This document shows positions 43,656 through 55,319 of a DNA stretch of 64,000 nucleotides, one piece after another. Under the pieces are notes generated by a model. That model saw nothing but the letters and a program-made list of their open reading frames with translations. It made no database searches and was not told the DNA's origin. Both the position numbers and the translations under genes were made by a program. How positions within the stretch are numbered: the first letter of the stretch is position 1; every line of letters starts with the position of its first letter. The DNA is taken from assembly GCF_963678635.1 (NCBI RefSeq), contig NC_087064.1:52224684-52288683 (forward strand). Reading direction: 5' to 3'. Source of the stretch: Symsagittifera roscoffensis. Its lineage: Eukaryota; Xenacoelomorpha; Acoela; Convolutidae.

Positions 43656-44500
43656 GGATTTTGCAAAGTTGAGGTAGGTTTTGTGGGGTGCACAGTCAAT
43701 TATGAGAAAACTGCAAAAAATTACAAAGAGAAAGAGAATGAAAAATATGATGATTTGAAAGAAGATTGATAATATTGGACAAAGTTTTGAAGTTGTATTC
43801 TTTAGAATACTAACTGATTCGGAAAGAAAAATTTGAGAAATGAAACATTCTTGCCAAATTATGTTTTTCTTGTTGAGACAAATTTTGAGCGCAGTCGGAT
43901 TGTTTATTGATTTTTGACAAGTGGGTTGAGTATGGGCAGTTTTCGGTGAAGAGAAGTCTGGAGGTCTAAGAGTGAGCTTTCTGATTTCGTTTTTACTTAT
44001 TGGATGACCGAGGTTAACTGGGAGTTATTCATACTTTAGGCTAATTGATCATGTCTTATTTTTACTTTATGCCAATTTAATCTTTTTCCTCAAGGGACTT
44101 TTGGAGTATTAATTGGGACAATATTGTTGATTTTTGTGTCAGTTCATTGGGGAGGGTTTTAATATTTAGATTCTGTTTATTCCGGTTGTCAAATATGAGC
44201 GTGTTGTCTATTTTTGACCTGAAGGTCTTTTAGTTCTGATTATATAAATATATATGTTTGAAGTTTGCAAGCTTTCGCCTAAATAAGTGGTGTCAAAATG
44301 AGGCGATAATTAGATAGCTTCTGATTGACTAAAACTGAACTAGTTGTTTAAGGGTGTCAGCATGAATTTGTTATAAAAAAAATTTTGTTATATAGGTTCA
44401 AGAATGATAATTAATCTGAGGGAGGTTTTTTGAATTCAACTTTCTTTAATACTTTAGATTGTGGAATGAGGATTGAACAATTTCTTTTTTATTTGAATCA
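43656..44500 (-). other. Spacer between integrase and envelope-like ORF (element 2)
   Basis: Non-coding; aligns with the element 1 spacers through words such as GGCTAATTGATCATGTC and GGGACAATATTGTTGAT. No gene seen. Confidence 0.5.
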
Positions 44501-44504
44501 ATAA

Positions 44505-45770
44505 GTTTATATGTTACATCAGTGGGTTTGTCAATAATCTGAAGTGGTCTTTTTCGTATTGGTTGTAACTTTTTTGATATTCCTTTTTGGATTACAGAGT
44601 TTGGGATTCAGACAAATGTTCCAATTTTTAAATTTCTAGCTGGTGTGAATCGTGAATTCATTTGGGAATGATAATTCTGTCTTTGTAATAGTTGTTTTGG
44701 CTATTTTTTGATAAGTTTCTTTGTGTTTTTTTCTCTGCTTCAAAATCATTCGGTATGTGTGCCGTGGGTTAATTTCAAAACTTGTGGCTGATTAAAATGA
44801 TCTACATCCTGTGTATGTATGGTAGATTATAACACATTGATTTTTTGTGGGTTGGCAAAAACCTTGCGCGTTTTTTGAGGAGTTTGTTGTGAACATTATC
44901 GGTTTTCGTGGCTTTTGATTAAATACCCCTTCATAGGGTGATAGTCCTAAGGTTTTGTTGTTTTTGAATTATAAGCTAAGGGGAATAATTCTTAAATATG
45001 ATAATCATTCAGTATATTTTGTATCGTTTACATTTATGATACATCTGAGATATTCTTGTAATAAACGGTTCTTGCCTACGACTAAACCATTAGTCCAAGG
45101 GGCATGAGATGTTCGTGGTTTGTGTTTGATTTTATATAGATGGCTTAATGTGATTATTCCATTATTGATGAACTCGGTGCCATTCTCTGTGACAAGGATT
45201 TCTGGTAATCCGAATTTTGCTATCCAGTGTTCGTAAAGTGTTGTATATGCATGATAAGCGTTACACTGAGGTACTGGGTTAAGTGCTACGTAGTGTGTGA
45301 ATGCGTCAACTATGACCATTATATATAAATTTCCTTCCGAACAGGGTAATATTGGTCCTTTTGTGTCGAATGATTTTCTGTGATTAAAGTATATACTTTG
45401 TCCTTTAAAATCTTGTTTTTCTTCTTTCTGCTTTTGATGTGGATATGGTTCATTTAATTGGCATGTTATGCAATCATTGCAATAATACTTTAATTCAAAT
45501 TGGTGCAATTGCAAATAAACATTTTTGGATGTACCATACTTAGTGGTAAACATGGTACTTTCAATTCTGATATTTGATGTTCTAAAATACTTGCGTTTTC
45601 AAATATGGACGTATTGTTAAGTTTTCTAAAGTATCTTAGAAGTGTTTGATTTCCTAGAATTGTGATATCTGCTTTTATGGGTTTTGTTTTATAAGTGTGC
45701 TAAAACTTTAATTGTCTAATGACTAGGTCAAGACTTCGATAATTTTGTAGTAGCTATTTTTGTAGTAGCT
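44505..45770 (-). pseudogene. Integrase with mutated catalytic core (element 2)
   Basis: The 182-codon frame at 45,553-45,005 has the second half of the HHCC finger (CNDC, residues 25-28), then the RNase H-fold core. SFDTKGP has the first catalytic Asp (63), followed by YIMVIVDAFTHYVAL. VTENGTEFIN follows, where the second catalytic Asp is Glu (122). HAPWTNGLVVGKNRLLQEYL follows, where the third catalytic Glu is Val (159). The GPY/F tail is at 44,575-44,510, with GPY changed to RPL. The lead-in to HHCC is at 45,770-45,600. It would insert element cDNA into the genome; two of three catalytic residues are changed, so it is inactive. Confidence 0.8.
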
Positions 45771-46797
45771 CAAGTGTTAATTTATCTGTATTTGGTAGAA
45801 AGATATTTTCGATTTCTAACTTTGAGAGAGGTATGTTATCAAGGGGATCATGGAGGTTAAAAACATTATTTATAGTAATTTTTGTATCGCTATATGGAGG
45901 TCCTGATAAATATATATTATCAGTTAAAATTTCTTTTTCGATTAAAAGGAATAGATCTGTCTGGTACATTTTTTGTTTGAATGGTTTTTGTGTTGTTTTT
46001 GATCCATGATGAATTTGGTATTGGTTTAAATGTAGAGTTTCCTTAAGGGTCTACTCCGCAGTGATTGTTCTAGCAATCCTAATATAATGGAGTGTTGTAA
46101 GTGATTTATTTGTGTTTGATCATTATCGGATTTTACTGCGTATTTGCATTCTAGTTTTGGTGATGTTTCAACTTTTGCAAGGAAGAATTTAATATTTTGT
46201 GGTATTTCTACTGTTGTTTTTCTTGTTAATGATTCAGATGGTGTGTTTCTACAGAGTGTGTCTGCTAGTACAAGATTTTTCATGCTGTCCAAACTATATG
46301 TAGGTTTGGGAATTTCAATGAAGTTAATTTAAATCTGTAAAATCTATGGTTTGAATTTGATTTCTATGTAAAAAGAAAAATTATAGTTTTATGGTCTGTA
46401 AAGAAAACTGTTGGATGTTTTAATCCAAGTACTAAGAATTCAATTCATTTTCTGCGAGAGTGTACATTATAGCTGCGTATTCTTTCATAAAATTAGAGTT
46501 CAGCTTGTGTAAATAGTCTTTAGTTTGCTTAATTAAGATTCATCTTATTTGTTCCACTGTGTGATTTTAATAATGCTGCGCCGATGCCAAATTTTGAGGC
46601 ATCGCACATAGCATAAAATGTTTGGTCGGGTCTGGAATGGTGTTTGATAATTGTTCAGTGCGAAGTGTTTTTATTTCTTCACATCTTTTCTGAATTTCTG
46701 TTGTCCATTCAAAATTATTTTGTTGTCTAAAAATGTTATAAAATGGTATTAAATATAGTTGCAGTTTATAAACATTTTTAGTTAAAAAATTTAGCAT
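45771..46797 (-). pseudogene. RNase H and connection to integrase (element 2)
   Basis: 46,797-46,567 is the RT connection (NNFEWTTEIQKRCEEIKTL), followed near 46,612-46,560 by CDASKFGIGAALLK, the RNase H start with its Asp kept. 46,292-46,026 carries the tail (SESLTRKTTVEIPQNIKFFL). 45,969-45,754 carries the pre-integrase linker (FNLHDPLDNIPLSKLEIEN). RNase H removes the RNA template during cDNA synthesis. Frames are broken between segments. Confidence 0.75.
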
Positions 46798-47531
46798 TCC
46801 AAGAAATTCTTGGATTTTTTTTGTTTGATGGAGGTTGAAGCTTTATACTGGCGTATATGCGGGGTGTTAATGGAGTGATCATATTTCCTTCGATAGTATG
46901 TCCAAGGAATTTTACACAGGTGAGAAAAAAATGTGATTTTACTCATGACTGCTGAGAATGCTGCTGGTCCTATAGAAATTCCATTGAAAAGTCTATTGAA
47001 TTCGTATTGTTCGTTTCCAATGACGAGTTTTGTTAAGCGTCGTGATTGTTCATCTAGTGGCATGTGATTGTATACACTGTTCATATCAGCAGTTGTGATA
47101 TATTTTCCGTTCATTTTTGTGAGAATTACTTGAATTGGTTCTATAGGCCAATTACATTTAGATTCATCAGTCAGTGAATTGAGATATCTTGCGTCTAGTA
47201 CAATTTTTAATGATTCTCCTTTAGCTAAAATATTAACGGGATTTTTGAATGTGTTTCTTTCTGGTTGTTCTTCTTTAATTACTGGGGAATACATTTCATA
47301 TTTCTCTAGAATATCTAGTATTCTATTTACCTTGTCTTGTAAGTGAATGGGGACTTTACTTGCTTGTTGATTTTTGAAAATTGCGTCAAGTTTTAGAGGT
47401 AGACGTAGTGTTGACTTTACTTTTCCAACATCAAATTTAGATGTGGCGTAAACCATTGGGTATTTCAGTAATAGTTGGGCTCGTTGTTCAAATTCTTTTT
47501 GCGTAATTTGAGATTGTTGAAAATTGAACAT
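46791..47531 (-). pseudogene. Reverse transcriptase (element 2), YxDD deleted
   Basis: 246-codon frame. FNFQQSQITQ at 2-11; VLDARYLN at 111-118; TTADMNSVY with the catalytic Asp at 149; FNRLFNGISIGPAAFSAVMSK at 178-198. Immediately after MSK (about 46,940) the sequence jumps to the later RT segment (FFSH-LCK, counterpart of FFLT-AKF in element 1). About 45 residues including the YLDD box are missing and the reading frame changes. The RT is therefore dead, although the N-terminal half is well kept. Confidence 0.8.
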
Positions 47532-48750
47532 TGTGGGAAATTTTTGTTGTTCCTTGGTGTACTTTGATATCTGGAATGTCAGTTTGAAATAAGGTGTTTT
47601 TGTAAAATTGTCTGCGTTTTGTTTGTTATCACTTTTTATATTAATATTTGATAATTCTTCTTTAAGAATTGTTGATTGGCATATATCAAATGTTTTGTAA
47701 AAAATTATTTACTCTATGAGTCTATAAAAAAATCAATTTCGAGATCTGGTGATTGTAAATTTTTTTCTTTGGACTTTCTAAAAGAAGGGGTATTGTCCAG
47801 ATTTTTTCTTTGGGTAGTTGTACTTTGTTTGATGCGTTTTGATATATATTGTTTGTGCTTGAACTTCCTTTAAGTTCTTGTTCAGTATAGTTTATTAATT
47901 CTTGAATATTATCAGGGTTTTGGAAACTGTCTTGATTATTTTGGTAATAGTTCGATTCTATTGGTGTTTCGTATTCGTTTTCAACCTGAAGCATGTTTAT
48001 TGAAAGTATATTTTCAGTTTCGGTTTCATTGTCTGTGGATTTGCAAGTTACGTGATTTAGTTGTAATTCTGTGGTTTGTGTTATCAATGCCGGGAGAGTC
48101 TGATTGAGTTTCTTCAGTTGATTGTACTTGGTTAATTTGACTTTGATGTTTTGGTGTACTACTTCTATAGTTTTGGTGTGAATTTTGATATTGTGTATTA
48201 TTTCTGTGCGGTGATTGACAAAAAAAATTTCTTTGTCAATTATTATATTTCGAATTTCTAATTTGAGAATTGTCACTTGATCTGATGTGATAGTTATTGT
48301 AATTTGATCTATGGTAGTTTGATTCATTGTTTGAGTAGTCTCGTGATCTGTTATTTTGATACTGTCTGTTTCAATTTGATTAATTTCTGTTTCTATTGTG
48401 TGAGGAGTTTCAAGATCTATCGTTTGAATATTATCTATTACGAGAGTTTGAACGGGAACTGTTTTAGCGAAATTCAAATAGTTGCTTCTGTTTGAATTTG
48501 ATCTTGAATAATTATTTTGATATCGGTTGTTTTGTCTGTTTGATCGACTATATCTATTCTGTGAGAAAATTTGTGATTTTTTTTGATCCGGAGATCTTCC
48601 ACGTTAGTTATATCTGTAGGGTGATGGTTGTCTAGAGACATTATAACTGTCATCAGGAAGTGGTTTGCCGCCTGAACTTTTTTCACTGTGAATATTTTTG
48701 TTTGTTAGATTTTGTTCTTTTTCCATGTATTGGTAAAACGATTTATTTGG
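47532..48750 (-). pseudogene. Gag C-terminus and truncated protease, segment U3 (beta type)
   Basis: A 251-codon frame (48,477-47,722) covers an Ile/Thr/Asp-rich out-of-frame version of the RNY repeat. It then enters the true Gag frame through a one-base deletion (TENILSINMLQVENEYETPI, NPDNIQELINYTEQEL, KIWTIPLLLESPK). It stops just before the protease active site. At about 47,705 about 730 bp are deleted relative to element 1 (protease DSG to the pre-RT linker), joining Gag directly to the segment before RT. Confidence 0.7.
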
Positions 48751-49990
48751 TTCTCTATACTTTCGTGGTTTATTTTGGTTAATTTGTTGTTTTTGTCTGC
48801 TTTCAGCAATGCTGTGTCCGTATCGTCGACAATAATTGCATCATTTTTTGAATGATGGTTTGCCTTTAAAATTTTGGTTTTTCTCGTAGATGTTCAGAAT
48901 TTTAGTGATTTTTTAGGATAAATCTGTATCAGAGAAGTTGATATTGTTTATCTGTGAAGTAGGAGTTTGGATGTTGTTCACATATTGTAACTTTAGGTTT
49001 TCCGTTTCTTCTAATTTCATAGTGATTTCTGCTTGCTCTAGTTTGTCTACTAGTTTTCTAAAATACAAATCTGGTTCTCGGATTGAGTAAGGATGTGATG
49101 CTCTCTTTTTTATTGCTATTTTTCGCAATTGATGTGTTAGAGTCATCATTAAGATTTCTGTCATCTTTGTATTTTTATAATCAAGAGTATTGAGTGAGTA
49201 TGCTTTTCGGACTAGTGTTTCTAATCTTACTGCAAGCTGTTTTATTGTTTCATTTGGTACTCTACGAATTTCATTGCATAACACTCTTTTAAGTTGTTTG
49301 TTTTGTTCTGAAGAGTTTGTTGTGTGAATCTTTTTCAATCTGATATTTTTTCTATAGGTAAAACTGAAAACGTGTAGTGATTCTGCGGTACGTGGCATTT
49401 GTGAAAAATTTGTAAATTGGCTCTTTGTTATTTCGTGTTGTTGTAAATAATATGGCAGTGGAAACTTATTATGCATTTGAGTTGGTAGGTATGACTGTAA
49501 AAAACTGGGTTTTGTTGTTGAAAATTATTGTCGTGAAATGTTGGATTATTTCTAGGTTGTCGTATTTGTTCGTTTCGTGTGCATGATTCGAAGGTCTCTG
49601 GTTGTTAAATACTGTAAGAACAAGATCTTTGACTTGGGTAAAATCGCTGATGATTTTGGTTATAGTATTCTTCATCATCTGATGGAAAATAATTTTGTGC
49701 ATAAAAATGAGGTTGATTTCTTGTATGGTAATTATTTGTTTTATTTTTATTTTGTTGAAGAAATGGGTAATTTCCACTTTTTTGTGAGGATCGTGGTTCA
49801 TCCTGAAAATTTACTGAATTTGAAGTTGTTTGCGGTATATTTTGATTTTGTGAAAAGAAATTTTGAGTTTTTCTTTTAGGTTTTTTTTTATTTTTGCTCC
49901 ATATACATAGTTGTAATTATGTTCTGCAAAATTTTTTCTATGTGATGTTTGTTGTTTGTATGATGATTTTGTTACTGGTCGAAACTTTGG
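48751..49990 (-). pseudogene. Gag knuckle, capsid and middle region, segment U3 (alpha type)
   Basis: The knuckle near 48,860-48,800 reads CNYCRRYGHSIAES (last Cys changed to Ser). The frame at 49,476-48,913 has capsid pieces (LKRVLCNEIRRVPNETIKQL, KKRASHPYSIREPDLYFRKL) and the same about 235-bp capsid deletion as element 1 (join at about 49,371). The middle region (49,990-49,469) matches 27,985-27,296. The switch from alpha to beta sequence is near 48,750-48,800. Confidence 0.7.
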
Positions 49991-49994
49991 ATAA

Positions 49995-52250
49995 TCCATT
50001 TGCGAATATATCGGTTGTTCGTATATTTTAGGTTCATAGTCATTTTCAACATTTTTCATTTTAATTGAAATTGTGTTTTCTGTGTCACTTCCGCTATCTG
50101 TGGATTCGCAATTGATGTGATTTAATTGCAATTCTTTGCTTTCGTTGTTGTCAATGTCAGGGAGGTCTGGTTGAGTTTCTTCAGTTGATTGTACCTGACT
50201 AATTTGTCTTTGATGATTAGGTGTGCTACTCTTATAATTTTGTTGTGAATTTTGATAACGTGTGTTATTCCTATATGGTGACTGAGAGTAGTTTCTTTGT
50301 CTATTGTTTTAACCTGATTTTCTACTCTGTGAGTTATCGCGTGATCTACTTGATAACTGCTATATTTTGATCAGTTGTTAGAATAATCGCGTGATCGATT
50401 ATTTTGATATCTAGGGTGTCGATTGTTTGAATAATTTCTATTCCTATTGTTGAAATAATTTCTATATCGATTGTATGAGGGGTTTTTAGATCGATTTTTT
50501 GAATAATTTTTGTTTCTAGAATTTGAATGGGAACTGGCATTAAGCGAAAAATCAGGTTGGTTTGAATTTGATCTTGAATAGTTATTTCGGTATTGAGTAT
50601 CTCGACTATGTGATCGACTATATCTGTTTTCTGAGAAATTTTGTGAGTTTCTTTGGTATGGTGATTGTCCTCTATAATTCGTATTATAGGGTGATTGTTG
50701 TCTCGAATAATTGCAGTTATTTGGAAGTGGTTTTCCTGAACTATTATTACTTTGAATGTTTTTGTTGCGTAAGTTTTGATCTTTCTTCATGCATTGATGA
50801 AATGATTTGTTAGGTTCTCTACATTTTCGTGGTTTATTTTGGTTATCTTGTTGTTTTTGTATGCTTTCACCAAATCTGTGTCCGTATCTACAGCAATAGG
50901 TACACATTTTTTGAATGATGGTTTGCCTTAAAAATTTGAATTTTTCTCGTAGTTATTTATTATCTGAGTAATTTTTCAGCTAGTTCAGTGTCAGAGTCAT
51001 GAGTATTATTTATTTGTGAAGTAGTAGTTTGGATGTTATTTACATATTGTAATTTTAAATTTTCTGTTTGTTCCAATTTCATAGTGATTTCGGCTTGTTC
51101 TTGTTTATCTATTACTTTTCTGAAGTCTGTATTGGGTTCTCGAGTTGAAGATGAATGTGACGCTCTCTTTTTTGCTATTTTTTGTAATTGGGCTGTTAGA
51201 GTCATCTTTAATTTTTCTGTTACTTTTGTATTTTTTTAATAATGTGTATTAGGAGAATATGCTTTTTTTACTAGTGTTCCGATTCTTACTGCTAGTTGTT
51301 TAATTGTTTCGTTTGGGATTCTACGGTTTTCATTGCATAAAACTCTTTGGTGTTGCTTGTTTCTTTCGAAGTCGAAAAGTTTTGAAAATTATTGTGTGAA
51401 TCGTTTCCAATCTGATTTAATATCGATAGGTAAAACTGAAAACCAATTTTGAGCTGCGACATCAAGTGTGGTTTGGATTAGAGCTGTGCGTCTATGAATC
51501 CAATTTTGTTGGAGTTGTGTATTCACTGGTTCAGTTCCTATATTTAAAATCAAATTTGCTGTGACTGCATCTAAATAATCTTCTACGGAGTATTTGGGAT
51601 CTGTTCCTGTGATTACCATTAATGGCTTAATTGAATATAGTGAGGATTCAACCAAAAGGTAAGGATTCATTGTCATTTGAAGGGATTATGCGGCGTTTGG
51701 TAGTTGAGAAAAATTTGTAAAGTGAGTCTTTGTTATTTCATGTTGTTGTAGATAATATGGTACTGGAATTTCATTTTTTGTTTGAGTTGGTTGATATTTT
51801 TGTGTATTCACTGGGTTTTGTGATCGAAATTTATTATTATATGAGGTTGGGTGATGTCTTGTTTGCCTTTGTTCGTTTGGTGTAAATGGTTCGAAAAGAT
51901 CTGGTTGATAATAAGGATCTGGTTGATCGATGTTCCAGTTATTGTGATGATTGTTTGTGTTAAATCGTTGATTTTGATAATAGCCTTCATCATTTTCTTA
52001 GTAATGTGGTTGATTTCTAACCTGATGTTTGTTTGCTATGTTTTTATTTTGTTACAAAAATAGGTAATTTTTGCTACAATCCAGTGTAGCTCGTGGCTGG
52101 TCTTCAAAGAACACTGGTTGAGAAGCTTGTTGTGATACATTTTGATTTTGTGATTGCGATTGATTTTGAATATTCGTATTGGGGGGTTTTGTTGTTTTGG
52201 ATTTTGTAAAAAATAATACCTATGATCTGAGAAGTTATTTCTATTCGATT
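49995..52250 (-). pseudogene. Gag segment U2, beta-to-alpha recombinant
   Basis: It begins at about 52,250, where protease sequence of U1 is joined to Gag middle sequence. The capsid is complete (51,676-51,389: MTMNPYLLVESSLYSIKPL, TGTDPKYSVEDYLDAV, NWIHRRTALIQTTLDVAAQN then WF; and 51,205-50,960). The knuckle is at 50,907 (CTYCCRYGHRFGES) in frame with a long RNY-rich C-terminus (NRYRNYFNNRNRNYSNNR). From the knuckle on it matches element 1 (alpha). At about 50,000, IYEQPIYSQ runs straight into MDYPKFRPVTK, fusing the Gag end of U2 to the Gag middle of U3. Confidence 0.75.
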
Positions 52251-52254
52251 TTTT

Positions 52255-52837
52255 TGTCTTTTATCTGTATTTCACTATTAAAATTAGAATAGCAGCGATA
52301 TATTTGGTGATAAATGGAATTCCAGAAACATTGTGTTTTATATCTGTGATATGGAATGTTTGCTTAAAGGGTTTGGTTAAAAATTTATTCTGTTCCATTG
52401 TTCGAGTAGCACAAGGAATAGTTGGCTTTTTCCGAAATTTGTTAAACCTGGTCCTTGTGCTGTAGATAATTTGCTTGAGGTTTTTAAGCGTATCAATTTT
52501 GGATGTAAGTTTGCATTTCGTTCCAGGTGGGAAGGTTTATCAAATTTGATTCTGCTCCTGATTCTATCAAAAAATCAGTTGCGAGGTCTAGTGATTGAAA
52601 ATTTTTATTCTTTGGACTTTCTAAGAGAAGTGGTATTGTCCAGATTTTTTCTGTGGGTAGTTGTATTTTGTTTGATGCGTTTTGATATAAATTGTTTGTG
52701 CTTGAACTTACTTTAAGTTGTTGGTCAGTATAGTCTATTATTTCTTGAATATTATCAGGGTTTTGGAAATTGTTATGATTACTTTGGTAATGATTCGATT
52801 CTATTGGCGTTTCGTAATCGTTTTCAATCTGATGCAT
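52255..52837 (-). pseudogene. Aspartic protease, segment U1 (element 2)
   Basis: The 114-codon frame at 52,837-52,493 ends Gag (YETPIESNHYQSNHNNFQNP) and enters the protease: ATDFLIESGAESNLINLPTW. The active-site Asp-Ser-Gly is Glu-Ser-Gly here. Later protease DNA continues to about 52,255 in other frames and then is cut off by the U2 join. Inactive. Confidence 0.75.
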
Positions 52838-53700
52838 GTTTATTGAAAGTATAACTTCTGTTTCGCTTTCATCGTCTGAGGATTCGCAAGTTACGTGATT
52901 TTGATGTAATTCTGTGGTTTCTGTGTTATCAATACCGGGAGAGTTTGATTGAGTTTCTTCAATTGATTGTACTTGGTTAATTTGTCTTTGATGTTTAGTT
53001 GTACTACTTCTATAGTTTTGGTGTGAATTTTGATAGTGTGTATTATTTCTGTGCGGTGATTGACAAAAAAAATTCTTTGTCGATTACTATAATTCGAATT
53101 TCTATTTTGAGAATTGTCACTTGATCTAATGTGATAATTGTTGTAATTTGATCTATGGTAGTTTGATTCATTGTTTGAATAGTCTCGTGATCTCTTATTT
53201 TGATACTGTCTGTTTCTTTTATTTGAATAATTTCTGTTTCTTTTGTATGAGGAATTTCTAGATCTATCGTTTGAATAGTATGTATCACAAGAGTTAGAAC
53301 GGGAACTGTTTTTAATGAAGTTCGAATAGTTGCTTCTGTTTGAATTTGATCTTGAATAATTATTTCGATATCGATTGTTTTGACTGTTTGATCGACTATA
53401 TCTATTCCGTGAGAAATTTCGTGAAATTCTTTTATCCCGAGATCTTCCACATTAGTTATATCTGTAGGGTGATTGCTGTCCAGAGACATTATAATTGTCA
53501 GGAAATGGTTTGCCTGAAGTGTTGTTACTGTGAATTTTTTGTTTGGCAGAGTTTGGTCTTTTTTCATGTTTTTTGTAAAATAATTTATTTGGTTCTCTGT
53601 GTTTTTCAGGTTTGTTTTGATTATCTTGTTGTTTTTCACTAAACTCAGATGGCTCTGTCCGTATCTACGACAATATTTACACCATTTTTTGAACGATTGT
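52838..53700 (-). pseudogene. Gag C-terminus and knuckle, segment U1 (beta type)
   Basis: The knuckle near 53,690-53,640 reads WCKYCRRYGQSH (His changed to Gln). The RNY-type repeat follows to about 53,040, then QVQSIEETQSNSPGIDNTET-like Gag. The 198-codon Ile/Thr/Asp-rich frame (53,639-53,043) is the other frame of the same repeat and is not taken as a gene. Confidence 0.65.
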
Positions 53701-53759
53701 TTGCCTTTAAAATTTGGATTTTTCTCCTAGATATTTAATATTTGAGGGATTTCTTCAGC

Positions 53760-54440
53760 TAGTTCAGTGTCAGAGTCTTGAATATAATTTATTTGTGAAG
53801 TAGTGGTTTAGTTGTTATTTACATATTGTATTATTAAAGTTTCTGTTTGTTCCAATTTCATAGTGATTTCAGCTTGTTCTAGTTTATCAACTAGTTTTCT
53901 GAAGTCTATATCCGGTTCTCGAATTGAAGATGGATGTGATGCTCTCTTTTTTATTGCTATTTTTCGTAATTGAAGTGTCAGAGTCATCATTAACTTTTCT
54001 GTCATTTTTGAATTTATCTAATCATGTGTATTAGGAGAATATGCTTTTCTTATTAGTGTTTCAATTCTTACTGCTAGTTGTTTAATTGTTTCGTTTGGGA
54101 TTCTAGGGGTTTCATTGCATAACACTGTTTGGTGTTGTTTGTTTCTTTCGAAATCGAACATTTTCGAAAACTCTTGTGTGAAGCTTTTCCAATCTATTTT
54201 AACATCTTTAGGTAAATTGAAAACCATTTTTGGGCTGCGCCATCAAGTGTGGTTTGGATTAGAGATGCGTCTATGTATCCAATTTTGATGGAGTGATGTT
54301 TTTACTGGTTCAGTTCCTATATTTAAAATCAATTTTGCTGTGACTGCATTTAATTAGCTTTCTACGGAGTATTCGGGATCTGTTGCTGTGAATACCATTA
54401 ATGGCTTATTTGAAGATATTGAGGATCCACTCACAAGGTA
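53760..54440 (-). pseudogene. Gag capsid, segment U1 (beta type)
   Basis: 54,227-54,018 (MVFNLPKDVKIDWKSFTQEF, NKQHQTVLCNETPRIPNETI) and 54,005-53,808 (LQLRKIAIKKRASHPSSIRE, KLEQAEITMKLEQTE) form the C-terminal capsid. The N-terminal capsid portion absent from alpha copies is present at 54,440-54,228, with breaks. The composition fits the retrotransposon Gag family, in which capsid subunits assemble into particles. Confidence 0.7.
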
Positions 54441-55310
54441 TGGATTCGTTGTCATTTGTAGTGATTCTGCGGCATTTGGTATTTGAGAAAAATTGGTAAC
54501 GTGAAATTTTGTTATTTCATGTTTTTGTAGATAATATGGTAGTGAAATTTCATTTTGAGTTTGAATTGGTTGATAATTTTGTGTATTTAACTGGGTTTTG
54601 TGATTGAAAATTATTATTTTATGAGGTTGGGTGATGTTTTGTTTGCCTTTTTTTGTTTCGTGTATATGGTTCGAAAAGATCTGGTTGATCGATGTTCCAG
54701 TTATTGTGATGGTTGTTTGTGTTCAATCGTTGATTTTGATAAGAATATTCATAATTTTCTGAGTAATGCGGTTGATTTCTAGCATTATGTTTGTTTGCTA
54801 TATTTTTATTTTGTCGGACAAATGGGTAATTTTTTGCTATGATCCAGTGTAGCTCGTGGCTGGTCGTTAAAAATACTGATTGAGAAGCTTGTTGTGGTAC
54901 ATTTTGACTTTGTGATTGCGATTGATTTTGACTATTTGTATTGGGTGGTTTTGTTGTTTTCGATTTTTGGAAAAAAATATAGATATGATCTGAGAAGTTA
55001 TTTCTATTTGATGTCTCTTGCTTATTTGTTTGTCTTGATGTTGTTACTGGTCTAAATGTTTGAATGTCAATCTGTGAATTTTTTGGAATAAGTGAAGGTC
55101 TCACTGTCGATTGTATAGTTGTTTGTGGAAATACTGTGTTTTTATTTTTTGGAGTTTTGTAAGTGTTCGGTGAGTAGGAAAAAAGCTTTGTTGTGTTGTT
55201 TTTGGCATTGTTTCAAGTATTTCTTCATTTACGAATTTTGATGGGGTTTGGATATCTTGCTGTGTAAGATTTTTTGTTCCATTCAAATTTTCTAGGTTAA
55301 TAAATGTAGA
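54441..55310 (-). pseudogene. Gag middle region, segment U1 (beta type)
   Basis: Frames at 55,286-55,101 and 55,104-54,619 are rich in Gln, Asn, Ser and Thr: NGTKNLTQQDIQTPSKFVNE, IQTFRPVTTSRQTNKQETSN, QNQSQSQSQNVPQQASQSVF, NYEYSYQNQRLNTNNHHNN. Disordered linker-like composition. Near-identical to 61,278-60,647 in element 3. Confidence 0.6.
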
Positions 55311-55319
55311 CTTTAAACT

